The notes: generated by a model not told the origin, from the letters alone. 64,000 nt of DNA from Paralithodes platypus (GCA_032716605.1 CM064492.1:52118844-52182843); one strand, 5' to 3'. Shown: positions 23,911-34,857, counted from the first letter of the stretch. Numbers and translations are program-made.

Positions 23911-24705
23911 TCATAAAATGTTTGTAACAACTGGATTTAAACTGTTGTAAATTGTAAGTTTGTGGAAAGCAACTCGAGGGAAGTGAATTCCAAAGAGTAG
24001 TAGTTCTGGGGATAAATGAATTTTAATAAGCAGAAGTTCTGCATTGTGGAGGAGAAAGTGTAAATTCATGGACGCTCTCAGCTGCCCTAGTTCTACGGGG
24101 AAAGATGTGGAGAGGCGGCACAATTGAAGCAAGTTTCTCAGAACAATTGCTGTGAAAATATCTGTAGAATAATGCAAGGGATGCAACGTTTCTTCGTATG
24201 GATAATGTAGGAAGGTCCTGTGTGATTGCAGGGTTATGATTAATCTAATAGCTTTATTTTGAATTTTGTCCAACTGCCTCAATGCAACCACTCCACTTCC
24301 ACTCCACAGAGGTGAACAGTAATCCATCTGAGAACGCACATGACTTTTATATATTACGGCCAACTGCTCGTCAGTGAAGAATTCTCGAACTCTGTACAGG
24401 AGTCCCAGTTTTTTAGAGGCATTCTTAGCAATGCTTCTAACATAATGTGTCCAGCTCAGGTTAGTAGTTAATGTTACACCGAGAATGTCAATACTAGGGG
24501 AAGTGGGAATATTTACATCATTACAAAATATATGGGAGTCAGTGAGATTCTGTCGGTTAGAAAATTGAATGTACTTGGTTTTCTGTGCATTAAAGGAAAC
24601 TAGATTCTTTTGTCCCCATTCATTAATTCTAGAAAGGTCCTGGTTCAGAGAAATTGCAGTGTTTATTTTTGGGGTATTTCTCTTGGTCAGGTTGCATGAT
24701 CTCAC
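23911..24705 (-). pseudogene. LINE L-E reverse transcriptase, 3' part
   Basis: A 264-residue open frame matches the region after the catalytic box of Jockey/CR1-like RTs: LSRINEWGQKNLVSFNAQKT (residues about 25-44), IDILGVTLTTNLSWTHYV (about 73-90), AKNASKKLGLLYRVREFF, then RSQMDYCSPLWSGS (about 129-142) and LDKIQNKAIRLI. The palm with ADD is missing upstream, so this is a 5'-truncated insertion. It ends at a stop at 23911 with the usual hydrophobic C-terminal region. It is clearly a different family from L-A, L-B and L-C by sequence, although L-C at 36715-37293 is the nearest in layout. Confidence 0.82.
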
Positions 24706-25104
24706 ATTGACAGGGGCATAGTATATACATAAAATGTGGCTATGTCGAGGATAATATTTTCATGACAAATATATGTGGGTGCTTAATAATATCGCACTGA
24801 GGTTCTTGTCCTTTTGACCTCTGTTTCTTATTTATACTATCTAGCCTGATGATGTAATTCGTGATTTTCTGTTCACTAACTGTTTTGGCTATTTGGATTG
24901 TTTATGCAATGATTTTCTTCTGTGGCACTTCCTATCACCATTTATCTTTCCTTCTCGTATGACAGCTTCTCGAGGGTGAAAGGCCCCATCGATTTAAATA
25001 TTCCCAGGGCTCTTTATGCGTAGCTTGCATAAGCACTTTTTCATCGTAGTATTCGGGGGATAACTTTGCCTTGGTTGTTTGAGCCACGCGCTGTGATTGG
25101 TGAG
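24706..25104. other. Unassigned spacer
   Basis: Nothing recognisable; no open frame longer than chance. Confidence 0.5.
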
Positions 25105-25213
25105 TTGACCAGCACCAGCTCTATCTGTTTCTCTCTTTTATTTATCTGTCAATGTGTTATTATTTTTGTTGTAAGTAAATAAATTAATATAGAATAAGTA
25201 ATAATAATAAGGT
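25105..25213 (+). repeat. 107-bp inverted repeat, left arm
   Basis: About 107 bp identical, reverse-complemented, to 27465-27572, from GAGTTGACCAGCACCAGCTC to a (TAA)n tail. The TAA tail suggests the 3' end of a LINE or SINE inserted twice in opposite orientation. The right copy extends further, so this one looks 5' truncated. Confidence 0.88.
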
Positions 25214-25544
25214 GAGGTGATGATTGGTGGGGCTTGACCTGCATTTTGGGGGCAACTCACCTGTTTGCCCGGGAATTGGAGAATGGGTCCACGGGTCAAA
25301 CTTCCCGTTCTTTAATTTCCCGTTCTTGTAATTCCCGTTCTTGAGTTTCTCGTCCTCTGGAGAATGGGACATCTTTTGATTTCTAAATCCCTTTCTTCTG
25401 CTGTCCCTGGATTCTCTGACCACGGCTACTCTGTGCGAACGGTTCTTCTTTGGGCCCCGTCACTTCAATTATCATAATTATTATTAGTATTAATATTTTT
25501 TTTATTATCATTATTATCATTATTATCATTATTAGGTGTGAAAA
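25214..25544. other. Spacer with AAT microsatellite
   Basis: A small repeat of TTCCCGTTCTT-like units lies near 25300-25350 and an (ATT)n tract at 25475-25540. No gene. Confidence 0.5.
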
Positions 25545-25681
25545 GGAACAACTTGAGATGGTTCGGCCATATGGAACGTGTGGAAAGCGAGAGAATGACT
25601 AAGAGGGTGTACGAGAGCGAGGTGGAAGGACAGAGAGGAAGAGGTAGACCGAACGAGAGGTGGAAGGATGGAGTGAGGAAC
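25545..25681 (+). mobile_element. LINE L-D tail, copy 1, 5' piece
   Basis: Encodes NNLRWFGHMERVESERMTKR then EVEGQRGRGRPNERWKDGV, the conserved C-terminal motif of many LINE ORF2 proteins. It is interrupted after GGATGGAGTGAGGAA by an L-A LINE and continues at 27303. Confidence 0.85.
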
Positions 25682-27302
25682 ATAAGAACATAAGAAAATG
25701 GGAGTCTGCAGAAAGCCGATTGGCCCTGTCCCACACAACCCCAAATCAATTACAAAGCCCAATTATAGGCTCAACACTCTAATACCCTGAGGATCATCTT
25801 ACCAAAATGGTTAGAGATTAACGCAGGATTATGGGGGTCTGCAGAGCGCTGATTGGCCCAACCCGGCTGATCCCCCTTCACACCCAACCCTTCTCGTCCA
25901 TATGCTTATCCAATTTTATCTTAAAGCTCCCTACAGTTTTAGATCCCACTATAGCACTTGGTAGTCCATTCCACCCATCTACAATTCTGTTACCAAACCA
26001 ATATTTGCCTATATCTTTTCTGAAACGAAATTTATCTAATTTGAAACCATTGGTACGAGTTCTTTCGCTATCACTGAGCTTTAGTACATTTGTCATGTCC
26101 CCTTTGTTAATCCCACTAACCCACTTGAACACCTCTATCATATCCCCTCTAACTCTGCGTCTCTCTAACGAATGTAAACCTAATTTCTTCAACCTTTCTT
26201 CATACGGAAGATTTCTAATATTATGGATCATTTTTGTCATTCTACGCTGTACTCTCTCCAATGAATCTATGTCCATTCTGTAATAAGGACACCAAAATTG
26301 GACAGCATAATCCATGTGGGGTCTCACTAATGACAAGTAAAGTTTTAAGATAACATCAGCAGTTCTGTTACTCACACTCCTAGAGATGAACCCGAGAATC
26401 CTGTTTGCCTTATTACGAACGCCTATATACTGTTTTCTAGGCTTCAAATCATTGCTAACAACCACACCTAGATCTTTCTCGCAGTCTGAATGTTTTAATT
26501 CTAAATTAGCTAGTTTATATTTAACATTTGTTTGCATCTTCCCTATCTTTAACACCTTGCATTTGTCAATGTTAAACTTCATCTGCCTATTTACTGACCA
26601 TTCATGTAAGGTATCTAGATCCCTTTGGAGGCACTCTATATCGCTATCTGAATCAATTGATCTCCCCATTTTAGTATCGTCTGCGAATTTACTTATCCTA
26701 CTAGTTATACCTAAATCTAGGTCATTTATGTATATAAGAAACAACAGGGGACCTAATACCGATCCCTGGGGGACACCACTTTTGACTGCTCCCCACTCTG
26801 ACTTGGTACCATTTATGCTGACTCTCTGTTTCCTACCAATTAGCCATGACCTAATCCATCCCAACAACGCCCCACCTATTCCATGTGCCTCAACCTTTCT
26901 CATCAATCTCTCATGAGGGACTCTGTCGAAAGCTTTACTGAAATCTAAATATATAATATCGTATGCCTTGTCATTATCTACTGCTTCATATACCTCTGAG
27001 AAAAAACTAAGCAAATTAGTAAGGCAAGAACGTCCCTGAGTGAATCCATGCTGAGAAGAATTGATTAAGTTTAATGTTTTTAAGTGGTTTCTCATTTTCC
27101 TAGCAATAATTGACTCTAGTAGCTTTCCTATGATTGAAGTGAGACTAATGGGACGGTAATTGGATGCTATTGATTTATCACCTTTTTTGAAAATCGGAAC
27201 TACATTTGCAAGCTTCCAAGCTTCTGGAACTATACCTGTTTCTAATGAATTGTTAAACAGAAATGTTAATGGGTAACTTAACTCATCTCTGCATTCTTTT
27301 AA
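25682..27302 (-). mobile_element. CR1-like LINE L-A, copy 2
   Basis: It is inserted within L-D, with AGGAA on both sides as a possible 5-bp target duplication. The minus-strand 3' end shows a tandem octamer (TTATGTTC twice), a hallmark of CR1-type tails. The 3' UTR contains an internal near-duplication: GGGAGTCTGCAGAAAGCCGA at about 25699 resembles GGGGGTCTGCAGAGCGCTGA at about 25831. The 5' end is truncated in the RT fingers near 27302. Confidence 0.88.
25878..27095 (-). pseudogene. L-A reverse transcriptase, 405-residue open frame
   Basis: This is a long uninterrupted RT frame. Blocks: SSQHGFTQGRSCLTNLLSFF (residues about 13-32), YDIIYLDFSKAFDRVPHERL (about 45-64), SGVPQGSVLGPLLFLIYIND (about 110-129), SRISKFADDTKMGRS (about 136-150, catalytic ADD), CEKDLGVVVSNDLKP (about 210-224), then the C-terminal GNRIVDGWNGLPSAIVGSKT shared with CR1-like elements. 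More RT sequence lies upstream at 27110-27300 in other frames. The endonuclease and ORF1 are absent through 5' truncation, so the copy is dead despite its clean frame. Confidence 0.9.
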
Positions 27303-27435
27303 TAGGAAGTATATGGATGAAGGCGGTGCTGGTTGGGAGGAGGGGCGTCGAATGACTGGGGACAGAGGTGGATAGGGGCGGTTAGTTCGTGGCCACCCCT
27401 TCGATGATCACGGCGTCAGGCAATAGATAGATAGA
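27303..27435 (+). mobile_element. LINE L-D tail, copy 1, 3' piece
   Basis: Continues L-D after the L-A insertion: YMDEGGAGWEEGRRMTGDRG, then a 3' UTR ending GATCACGGCGTCAGGCAATA and a (GATA)n tail. The same 3' end is seen at 49240 and, inverted, at 35705. Confidence 0.85.
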
Positions 27436-27440
27436 TCATT

Positions 27441-27464
<24 letters not shown>

Positions 27465-27471
<7 letters not shown>

Positions 27472-27572
27472 TTACTTATTCTATATTAATTTATTTACTT
27501 ACAACAAAAATAATAACACATTGACAGATAAATAAAAGAGAGAAACAGATAGAGCTGGTGCTGGTCAACTCA
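27465..27572 (-). repeat. 107-bp inverted repeat, right arm
   Basis: Reverse complement of 25105-25213, with a longer (TTA)n tail on its left. The pair flanks the L-D/L-A nest. Confidence 0.88.
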
Positions 27573-27676
27573 GGGACAAAGCCATGAGACGAAGTGGCTG
27601 CCTGGCTGGAAAAACAAGAGGGATTGACCCATAAATAGAGAGATGGATGGATATATATATAGATAGACGGAGGGAG

Positions 27677-27758
<82 letters not shown>

Positions 27759-27944
27759 TACAGACAGACACACACATACACCAATAGATAGTTAGAAACA
27801 CACGTAGATTAGATACATCGATTATTATGTTCCTTCCAACAACCAACCATACTCCTAAAATCGATTAATGAAATTTACAAACACATGTTTTGAGACACAC
27901 GAAATGGCTAAAATAAGAAAAGGAGGCAGATTTAGAAATGAAAC

Positions 27945-28003
<59 letters not shown>

Positions 28004-28204
28004 TGGTTAAGGAATCGATTTAAACAGTCCTTCAAAAAAAATAAAAAATATAAAACAGTACAATACCAGTAACCAAACATGATACCTATGCGGAAATATA
28101 TGGATATAAATAAATACATTACAAATTGACTGGGTAAGGGGTTATTTAAGTTCAAAGCAGACATTATAGCCTGCAGACGGAGTACAACCAAACTAGGAAA
28201 CAGT
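27573..28204. repeat. Mixed microsatellites
   Basis: (TA)n at 27679-27706, (GA)n at 27708-27740, (GACA)n at 27740-27770 and (CA)n at about 27950-28001. Otherwise unassigned, and no gene. Confidence 0.85.
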
Positions 28205-28539
28205 TAACAAAATATAAATACACAATAACAATATATCATAGGAAAAGAAAACAAGAAAACGAGCTAAACAAGAGAGAAACAAGGAAGAGAGAGAGGACTG
28301 GTGATGCTAAACACAGATAACATATATACTATAAATACACAATAATAATACATCATAGGGAAAGAAAACAAGAAAGCGAGATAAACAAAAGTAAGACAAG
28401 AAAGAGAGGAGTGGTTATGTTGAATACAGACAATAGTAAATACATATACAAACAATACATCATAGGAAAAGAAAACAAGAAAGCGAGATAAACAAAGGTA
28501 AGACAAGAGAGACAGGACTGGTGATGGTAAGAACAGATC

Positions 28540-28576
<37 letters not shown>

Positions 28577-29080
28577 CATTATTTTTACATCGTTCTTAAC
28601 ACCAATAACACGCCAAATGAAATTAATGAAAGCATGTGATTCTCCCAGGATTCGAACCCAGGATACCACATACAGAACTTACACGCTCTAACCATTACAA
28701 CATCAAGACAGCCACAAGTACTGCACAAGTGCACATGATCACGATTGATATCCAATTATCGAATACTGGATATTAATCTAATCGTGTATTGTACCCAACT
28801 GCAGAACCAAAAAAACAAGAAAGTAAGATACACCAAAACAAAAAAAACATGAAAGAGAGGTTATGGTTAATAAGGACAACAATAAATAAATATATAAATA
28901 ATATATCATAGGAAAAGAAAGCAAGATAAACACAAGGAAAGACAGGAGAGAGGACTGGTTATGGTTAATACAGACAATAATAGATATATACAAACAATAC
29001 ATCATAGGAAAAGAAAACAAGAAAGCGAGATAAACAAAAGGAAAGACAAGAAGGAGAGAGGACTCGCGATGGTCAGAACA
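28205..29080. repeat. Tandem satellite of about 95-bp units
   Basis: At least five units share CATCATAGGAAAAGAAAACA, then AAGCGAGATAAACAAA and GAGAGGACTGGTGATGGT (starts near 28235, 28355, 28465, 28900, 29000). A SINE sits in the middle (28570-28795). Valine/serine-rich open frames on the minus strand follow the repeat and are artefacts. Confidence 0.8.
28570..28795 (-). mobile_element. tRNA-derived SINE, copy 2
   Basis: On the minus strand it has A-box-like TTGTAATGGTTAGAGC and B box GGGTTCGAATCC. Upstream ATTAATATCCAGTATTCG and downstream TTAATTTCATT match copy 1 at 22120-22340. It is bordered by an (AT)n tract at 28543-28572. Confidence 0.78.
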
Positions 29081-29164
29081 CACAACAAAGCCCGGAGACG
29101 AAGTGACAGCGGGGACTGGGGAAAGAACGAGAGTTAGCCAAACTTTTCCGTCATTCGGGGATAT

Positions 29165-30450
29165 AAGTTTCTATTAAAAGGCTGCCACAAATACACTCTC
29201 GGTCCGTCGTGGCGATGTTCATGTTGTTCGTGATGTCCGTGTTTTTGTCCGTCCTGTACTCTCGATATTAGTTTGGGGCTTTATTTTGTACTGAATCGTT
29301 TGAAATAATAGGCTGCCCCAAATAAACTCTCGGTCCGTAGTGGCGTCCTTGTGGTTGTTGTTGTTTGTGATGTCCGTGATTTTGTCCTTCCTGTACTCTC
29401 GATATTCTATTTTGTCTTTGTTGCTTTTTGCTTCGTTCATCTGATACCGAAGCGTTTATTTATGTATAGGCTGCCACAATATGTAAATACACTCTCGGTC
29501 CGTAGTGACATTGTTGTTGTTTGTGATGTCCGTGTTCTTGTCCGTCCTTTTACTCTCAATCTTCCTGTATTGTTGTGTTTGTTAAAGGGCTGCCACAAAT
29601 ACACTCTAGGTCCGTAATACTGTTGTTGTTGTTGTTCGTGATGTGCGTTTTGGGTGTCCTAATTCCCTTTACTCTCGATATTCTATTTTGGTTGTATTTA
29701 TTAAGGGAAGTAACTTTTTTTTTGTTCTCCTTTTCTCTCTTGCTCTGGCTTGTACTCATTCGGCCCCATTCAGCCTACTGTTTTAAGACGTTTATCCCAA
29801 TCCAGGTGTCGATTACTTCCTGGCGAGCGATAGCAAGCCAGCATTGTATGGAGAAATCCGGCTTCGCCGGAGAAATTTTTCTATCGAAAAATGTACAAAT
29901 TTAGCCTGCTGTCGAAAACATTTACAAAATAAGCTGGCGAGCGGTAAATCGACACCTGGATGGGGGTAAACATCTTAAAACAGTAGGCTGAATAGGGTCA
30001 AATGGATACAACCCAGAGAGAGAGGAAGTGAGAGAAAAAAACGAGGTGGGCCCCCTAAAAGCGCTACCACAAATACATACTCTCGATCTGTAGTGCAGTT
30101 GTCCGGGTTCTTGTCATTCCCTTTACTCTCAATCTTCCTTTTTGGTTCTGTTTGTTAAAGGGCTGCCACAAAAACATTCATAGTCTGATGTTCGTTTTCT
30201 ACCAATGCTTTTTTTCTAATTAACGTTTGTGTTATTGTTCCTCTAATTTGGTTTTCCTAACCCGATAACACATAAACTTTACACTAAAAGGTTACTGCAA
30301 TTACTCTCTCAGTTGGTATTATTAATGTTGTTGTACATGATGTTGATGCTCTTGTATGTTATTTTCGTTCCTCTAGGATTAACTACTGTATTCTATTGTG
30401 AGGCTGCTACAAATACGGTCTCGGTCCGTATCGCTGGGGGGCCGGACAAA
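29165..30450. repeat. Tandem satellite of about 100-130-bp units
   Basis: Six or so diverged units share GGCTGCCACAAATACACTCT, GGTCCGTAGTG and GATGTCCGTG (starts near 29180, 29310, 29468, 29588, 30062 and 30400). A family M2 MITE interrupts the array at 29701-30059. Confidence 0.75.
29701..30059. mobile_element. TTAA MITE family M2, copy 2
   Basis: Starts at TTAAGGGA and ends GAGGTGGGCCCCCTAAA, so the right TTAA has decayed. The core GAAATCCGGCTTCGCCGGAG and TTTTTCTATCGAAAAATGTA are clear. Confidence 0.82.
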
Positions 30451-30639
30451 AGCCCCGCGGGGTGTAAGCCTGTTCGGACACACACAAAAATTAAAATAAG
30501 TTATCAAAAGAAAAAACAAAAAAAAAATTGTAAAAATGCAAAGTAGGACAATAGCCGCGCTGTAGCAGTGCATGTCATTCAGTTGGAGGAGGAAGTGAGT
30601 TTCAAGTCGCTCTAATGTAAGGTATATTGTTCACGGCTA
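30451..30639. other. Unassigned spacer
   Basis: A-rich; nothing recognised. Confidence 0.5.
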
Positions 30640-30822
30640 TTCTGGCATTATTGGATGATTTTATTCAGATTAAGAAGGGTATACGGAAGTCAGAGGATTA
30701 ATTGAGATAGTATTTACCCTTTTGCTGCCTAGAGATCCTTTCGAAGTTGTATTAAATCGCGTAACGATAGCCAGAATAAACTGTCAAAATGCGCCATAAT
30801 CTTCAAGGGGCTATACAGTTTA
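30640..30822. mobile_element. MITE family M1-like copy
   Basis: Contains ATTATTGGATGATTTTATTC and, inverted, TAACGATAGCCAGAATAAAC, with the internal GAGATAGTATTTACCCTTTT shared with copies at 53440 and 54900. It ends near CTTCAAGGGG. Confidence 0.72.
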
Positions 30823-31063
30823 TATATTCATTACATTGACCTTACTATATATTCTCTGGCTTACTCGCAATATATTAATTTTGTCTTCACTCTAATGTTT
30901 AAATAATTCAATGTCTTTTTTTCCATTGACCCAACCTGTTTCGTATATATATATATGTGTATATATATGTGTATATATATATATATATTTGTGTATATAT
31001 TGTTTGACATCCTTCATGTTGTCTGTCGCTCTACTGTATATTTTATGCTATCCCTCTCTCTCA
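30823..31063. other. Spacer with short AT tract
   Basis: An interrupted (TA)n/(TG)n tract lies at 30945-30998. No gene. Confidence 0.5.
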
Positions 31064-31659
31064 TTAACTCCTTCAGTACTGGTGACGTCTATAATATTGG
31101 ATTGTAGCTCTATTTAGACGATTTTGTGCAGCTAGGAAGGAGCTATGTTAGTAAGGAGGGTTAACTGAGATAGTTTGCAGACTCTTAAGGGAGCCCACAT
31201 CGCTTTTTTTTATCTTTTTCTCCCTCTCTCTTTGGCTTGTATCCATTGGGCCCCATGCAGCCTACTGTTTTAAGACGTTTACCCCCATCTAGGTGTCAAT
31301 ATTTTCCTGGTGAGCGGTAGTGAACCAGTATATATATATATATTTTTTTTTAACAGCAAGCTAAATTTGTACATTTGTCGACAGAAAAATGTCTCCGGCT
31401 TCGGATTTGTCCATACAATGCTGGCTCGCTATCGCTCGCCAGGAAGAAATCGACACTTGGATGTGGATAAACGTCTTAAAACACTTGGCTGAATGGGGCC
31501 GAATGGATACAAGCCAGGGAAAGAGAAAACAGGAGAGAAAGCTTAAACAATAACGGTGACCCCCCTTAATTGCTAGAGGTTCCTCTTAAGCTGAATGAAG
31601 CAGTTTAATAGTAGCCAGAATATAATGAAAGGAACGTCCCCGGTATTGTATGAGTTGAA
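31064..31659. mobile_element. MITE family M1, split by an M2 insertion
   Basis: The left half starts TTAACTCCTTCAGTACTGGT (31064) and runs to about 31184. The right half, 31570-31659, reads GCTAGAGGTTCCTCTTAAGC and ends GTCCCCGGTATTGTATGAG. The intervening 31185-31569 is an M2 copy with TTAA at both ends. The M1 arms match those of the intact copy at 51902-52116. Confidence 0.85.
31185..31569. mobile_element. TTAA MITE family M2, copy 3, inside M1
   Basis: TTAAGGGAGCCCACATCG at the left and GTGACCCCCCTTAA at the right, with the paired GAGCGGTAGTGAACC / GGCTCGCTATCGCTCGCC arms. The TTAA on each side is a target duplication within the host M1. Confidence 0.87.
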
Positions 31660-31848
31660 CATATTTCTCTGCGTATATCCTCCCATTTCCTTTCCTTTAC
31701 AAGTCATCCAATTCGCTTTCTCATGCTCACGATCCATTTTACTTGATCCTTTCTCGAGCTGTGCCTTCCTTTTATATTCTCTCCCTCCCTTCTTCTGTTC
31801 CAATTCCTTCCTCTTCCCATCTCCTCTTTCAATTACACTTATATCCTT

Positions 31849-32072
31849 TTAACCCTTTGAACATTATGTTGCATTTTCACATTTTTTTCTGGCTTACATT
31901 AGACGGTTTCATGCAGCTTACGAAGGTTCTGCGGGAATTATAAGGGTAAGGAGTATCTCAATTAACCCTCTGACTTCCATAAACCCTTCCTAATCTGAAT
32001 AAATAATAGCCATCTCTAATAATAGCCATAAAACAGAAAAAGACATGCTTAATCGGATCTTCAGAGGGTTAT
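31849..32072. mobile_element. MITE family M1, diverged copy
   Basis: Starts TTAACCCTTTGAACATTATG, has CATTAGACGGTTTCATGCAG and CTTACGAAGG on the left arm and CCTTCCTAATCTGAATAAA on the right, with the internal GGAGTATCTCAATTAACCC shared with 55130. Confidence 0.72.
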
Positions 32073-32143
32073 TTACTTATCCTACCTTTCGATTTTCAAA
32101 TGCAGCTCTTCTCTCTCTCAGGCTTTCGATGGTATTCTCCCCC

Positions 32144-32246
<103 letters not shown>

Positions 32247-32262
32247 ATTTATCTATCTATAT

Positions 32263-32687
32263 TTACCTTCCACTCTGTAGCATATTCCAAGTTAGAATTA
32301 AAGGTGAATTACACAAAGATGAAGAACAAGTGAGATAAGTTATTCAGCAGAACGTTAAATGCTCTAGTAATACACCATTATTGGGAATATCCTTAAATTT
32401 GCCCCAACATATAAAATAAATTGGGTCAAGTTAAAGGTAAATTTCTGTTGCCTGACAACTATCGGAATCTATGACGTCATCACATTACTGGAAGGCGCGA
32501 AATGTGGAAGACAGTCAACTACCAGACGCCGCCAGATATACAAATGTTGAATATTTGTTTTCTTTACTGACGTAAATTTACTTTATTATGCACAAACCTG
32601 AGCATCCTTAATATTTGTTGATGCATACATAATATACATCTTACTAGGTATGCAGCTTATGTAATTCACCTTTAAGTCCAGACTGCC
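32263..32687. other. Unassigned spacer
   Basis: AT-rich. GTGAATTACACA (32302) and its inverted form TGTAATTCACC (32660), each next to CTTTAA-type sequence, suggest an old TIR element between 32290 and 32675, but the arms are short. Confidence 0.4.
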
Positions 32688-32891
32688 TATAGTCTATTCG
32701 CTGTAAGTAGGCGAGAAATCATGACCACCTTACTCTGTAACTAAAAAACAGCTAAAATATATTTCTACCATTTGGGAAGAGTTAGTAAAGGAACAAATGT
32801 GAAAATTTCCAGCCAATTTGCTCTAGCCCTTCTTGAGTTACAGAGGATAGAGTTAATGATTTCTTGCCTACTTATAGCGAATAGACTATAA
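32688..32891. mobile_element. TA-flanked palindromic MITE M5, copy 3
   Basis: Best-preserved copy: the left end TATAGTCTATTCGCTGTAAG and the right end CTTATAGCGAATAGACTATA are reverse complements except for one base. Inner arms GGCGAGAAATCATGA and CATGATTTCTTGCC-like sequence also pair, giving arms of about 35 bp and a total length of about 200 bp. Confidence 0.85.
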
Positions 32892-32929
32892 TAGGAAAGG
32901 TCTGTACATTTTGTGTATCCATGCAACTG

Positions 32930-32990
32930 TCTCTCTCTCTCTCTCTGCCTTTCTATCACTCTCTCACTCTCACATTCTGTCTCACTCTCA

Positions 32991-33062
<72 letters not shown>
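32930..33062. repeat. (CT)n microsatellite
   Basis: Interrupted CT repeat, pure from about 32996. Confidence 0.95.
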
Positions 33063-33064
<2 letters not shown>

Positions 33065-33331
33065 TTTCTTTTAACGCGGTTCTTAATTAATTCCTCTCTT
33101 TTCCTTTTAGCCATTGCCATTGCGAATTTTCCCGTCCACTGAATGCCCGCTTCTTAAGAGAGGGCTCGGCCAGGGCTTCTGATCTTCCAATACTAATTAC
33201 GCCAGTTTTCTGATTGCATTGGGTCTTTCTATAACATTGATTAAATTTCCTATATTGTTGGGGCTGAATAATAAGTCCTGTCAATGCACTTCGAGGAGAG
33301 CTAATTCTTTATAACTGCATCGCTCTTCTGT

Positions 33332-33385
<54 letters not shown>

Positions 33386-33552
33386 AGAAAGTCACAACAC
33401 ATGAACCAAAAAATGAAAAATACCCACAGGGAAAGAAGAAAACCACGGAGTCCCAAACACTTTCATGTTGTTACGTCTTTAGGGGACTCTGTGTTTTCTT
33501 CCTTACTTTTGGATATTGGGCATATATACAGTATATATATATATATATATAT
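33063..33552. other. Spacer with AT tracts
   Basis: (AT)n at 33336-33382 and 33530-33552. No gene or element recognised between. Confidence 0.55.
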
Positions 33553-34857
33553 AATATTGAGAATATATCACAAATACACGTGAGCCACTAAATGTTTCTA
33601 GTCTCTCAGTGGGGATCGAACCATCGACCATCAGGATGATAGCCGACGCTTTAATCAATTACACCACGGCAGTCTAAAAGACACTCAGCCTTCTATCCTA
33701 TTTATGTTAGGGAGAAGGGAAACCCACTAGGCGAATATATTTCAATTCAAACCTAGTTGTAGGATCCATATTTCCAGAATACCATACACGGATTTTTGAG
33801 TGTCCCGACGCAACTCGGGTAGAAATTGATTTCATTTAATTCTAACCCACAAAGCATGAGAGTTACAAATATTGAGAATATATCACAAATATGCGTGAGC
33901 CACTAAATGTTTCTAGTCTCTCAGTGGGGATCGAACCATCGACCATCAGGATGATAGCCGACGCTTTAATCAATTACACCACGGCAGTCTAAAAGACACT
34001 CTACCCGAGTTGCGTCGGGACACTCAAAAATCCGTGTATGGTATTCTGGAAATATGGATCCTACATCTAGGTTTGAATTGAAATATATTCGCCTAGTGGG
34101 TTTCCCTTCTCCCTAACATAAATAGGATAGAAGGCTGAGTGTCTTTTAGACTGCCGTGGTGTAATTGATTAAAGCGTCGGCTATCATCCTGATGGTCGAT
34201 GGTTCGATCCCCACTGAAAGACTAGAAACATTTAGTGGCTCACGTGTATTTGTGATATATTCTCAATATTTGTAACTCTCATGCTTTGTTGGTTAGAATT
34301 AAATTAAATCAATTTCTACCCGAGTTGCGTCGGGACACTCAAACATCCGTGTATGGTATTCTGGAAATATGGATCCTACAACTAGGTTTGAATTGAAATA
34401 TATTCGCCTAGTGGGTTTCCCTTCTCCCTAACATAAATAGGATAGAATGCTGAGTGTCTTTTAGACTGTCGTGGTGTAATTGATTAAAGCGTCGGCTATC
34501 ATCCTGATGGTCGATGGTTCGATCCCCACTGAGAGACTAGAAACATTTAGTGGCTCACGTGTATTTGTGATATATTCTCAATATTTGTAACTCTCATGCT
34601 TTGTGGGTTAGAATTAATGAAATCAATTTCTACCCGAGTTGCGTCGGGACACTCAAAAATCCGTGTATGGTATTCTGGAAATATGGATCCTACAACTAGG
34701 TTTGAATTGAAATATATTCGCCTAGTGGGTTTCCCTTCTCCCTAACATAAATAGGATAGAAGGCTGAGTGTCTTTTAGACTGCCGTGGTGTAATTGATTA
34801 AAGCGTCGGCTATCATCCTGATGGTCGATGGTTCGATCCCCACTGAGAGACTAGAAT
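33553..34857. repeat. Inverted array of five tRNA-like units
   Basis: Five copies of a unit of about 313 bp, two in minus orientation (tRNA-like parts at about 33603-33680 and 33917-33994) and three in plus orientation (34143-34220, 34458-34536, 34771-34849). Each has A-box-like TGGTGTAATTGATTA and B box GGTTCGATCCC. The T stem and acceptor do not pair well, so they look like tRNA-derived SINE heads, not working tRNA genes. The orientation switch is at about 34005, inside GACACTCTACCCGAGTTGCG. Shared flanks include TCTGGAAATATGGATCCTAC and GCCTAGTGGGTTTCCCTTCT. Confidence 0.85.

Noticed and set aside
28205..29620. CRISPR array
   Set aside because: Units are too long and diverged, without short exact repeats and unique spacers, and the context is eukaryotic.
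33603..34849. Five working tRNA genes
   Set aside because: A- and B-box-like sequences are present, but the T stem and acceptor do not pair, so I call them tRNA-derived units.
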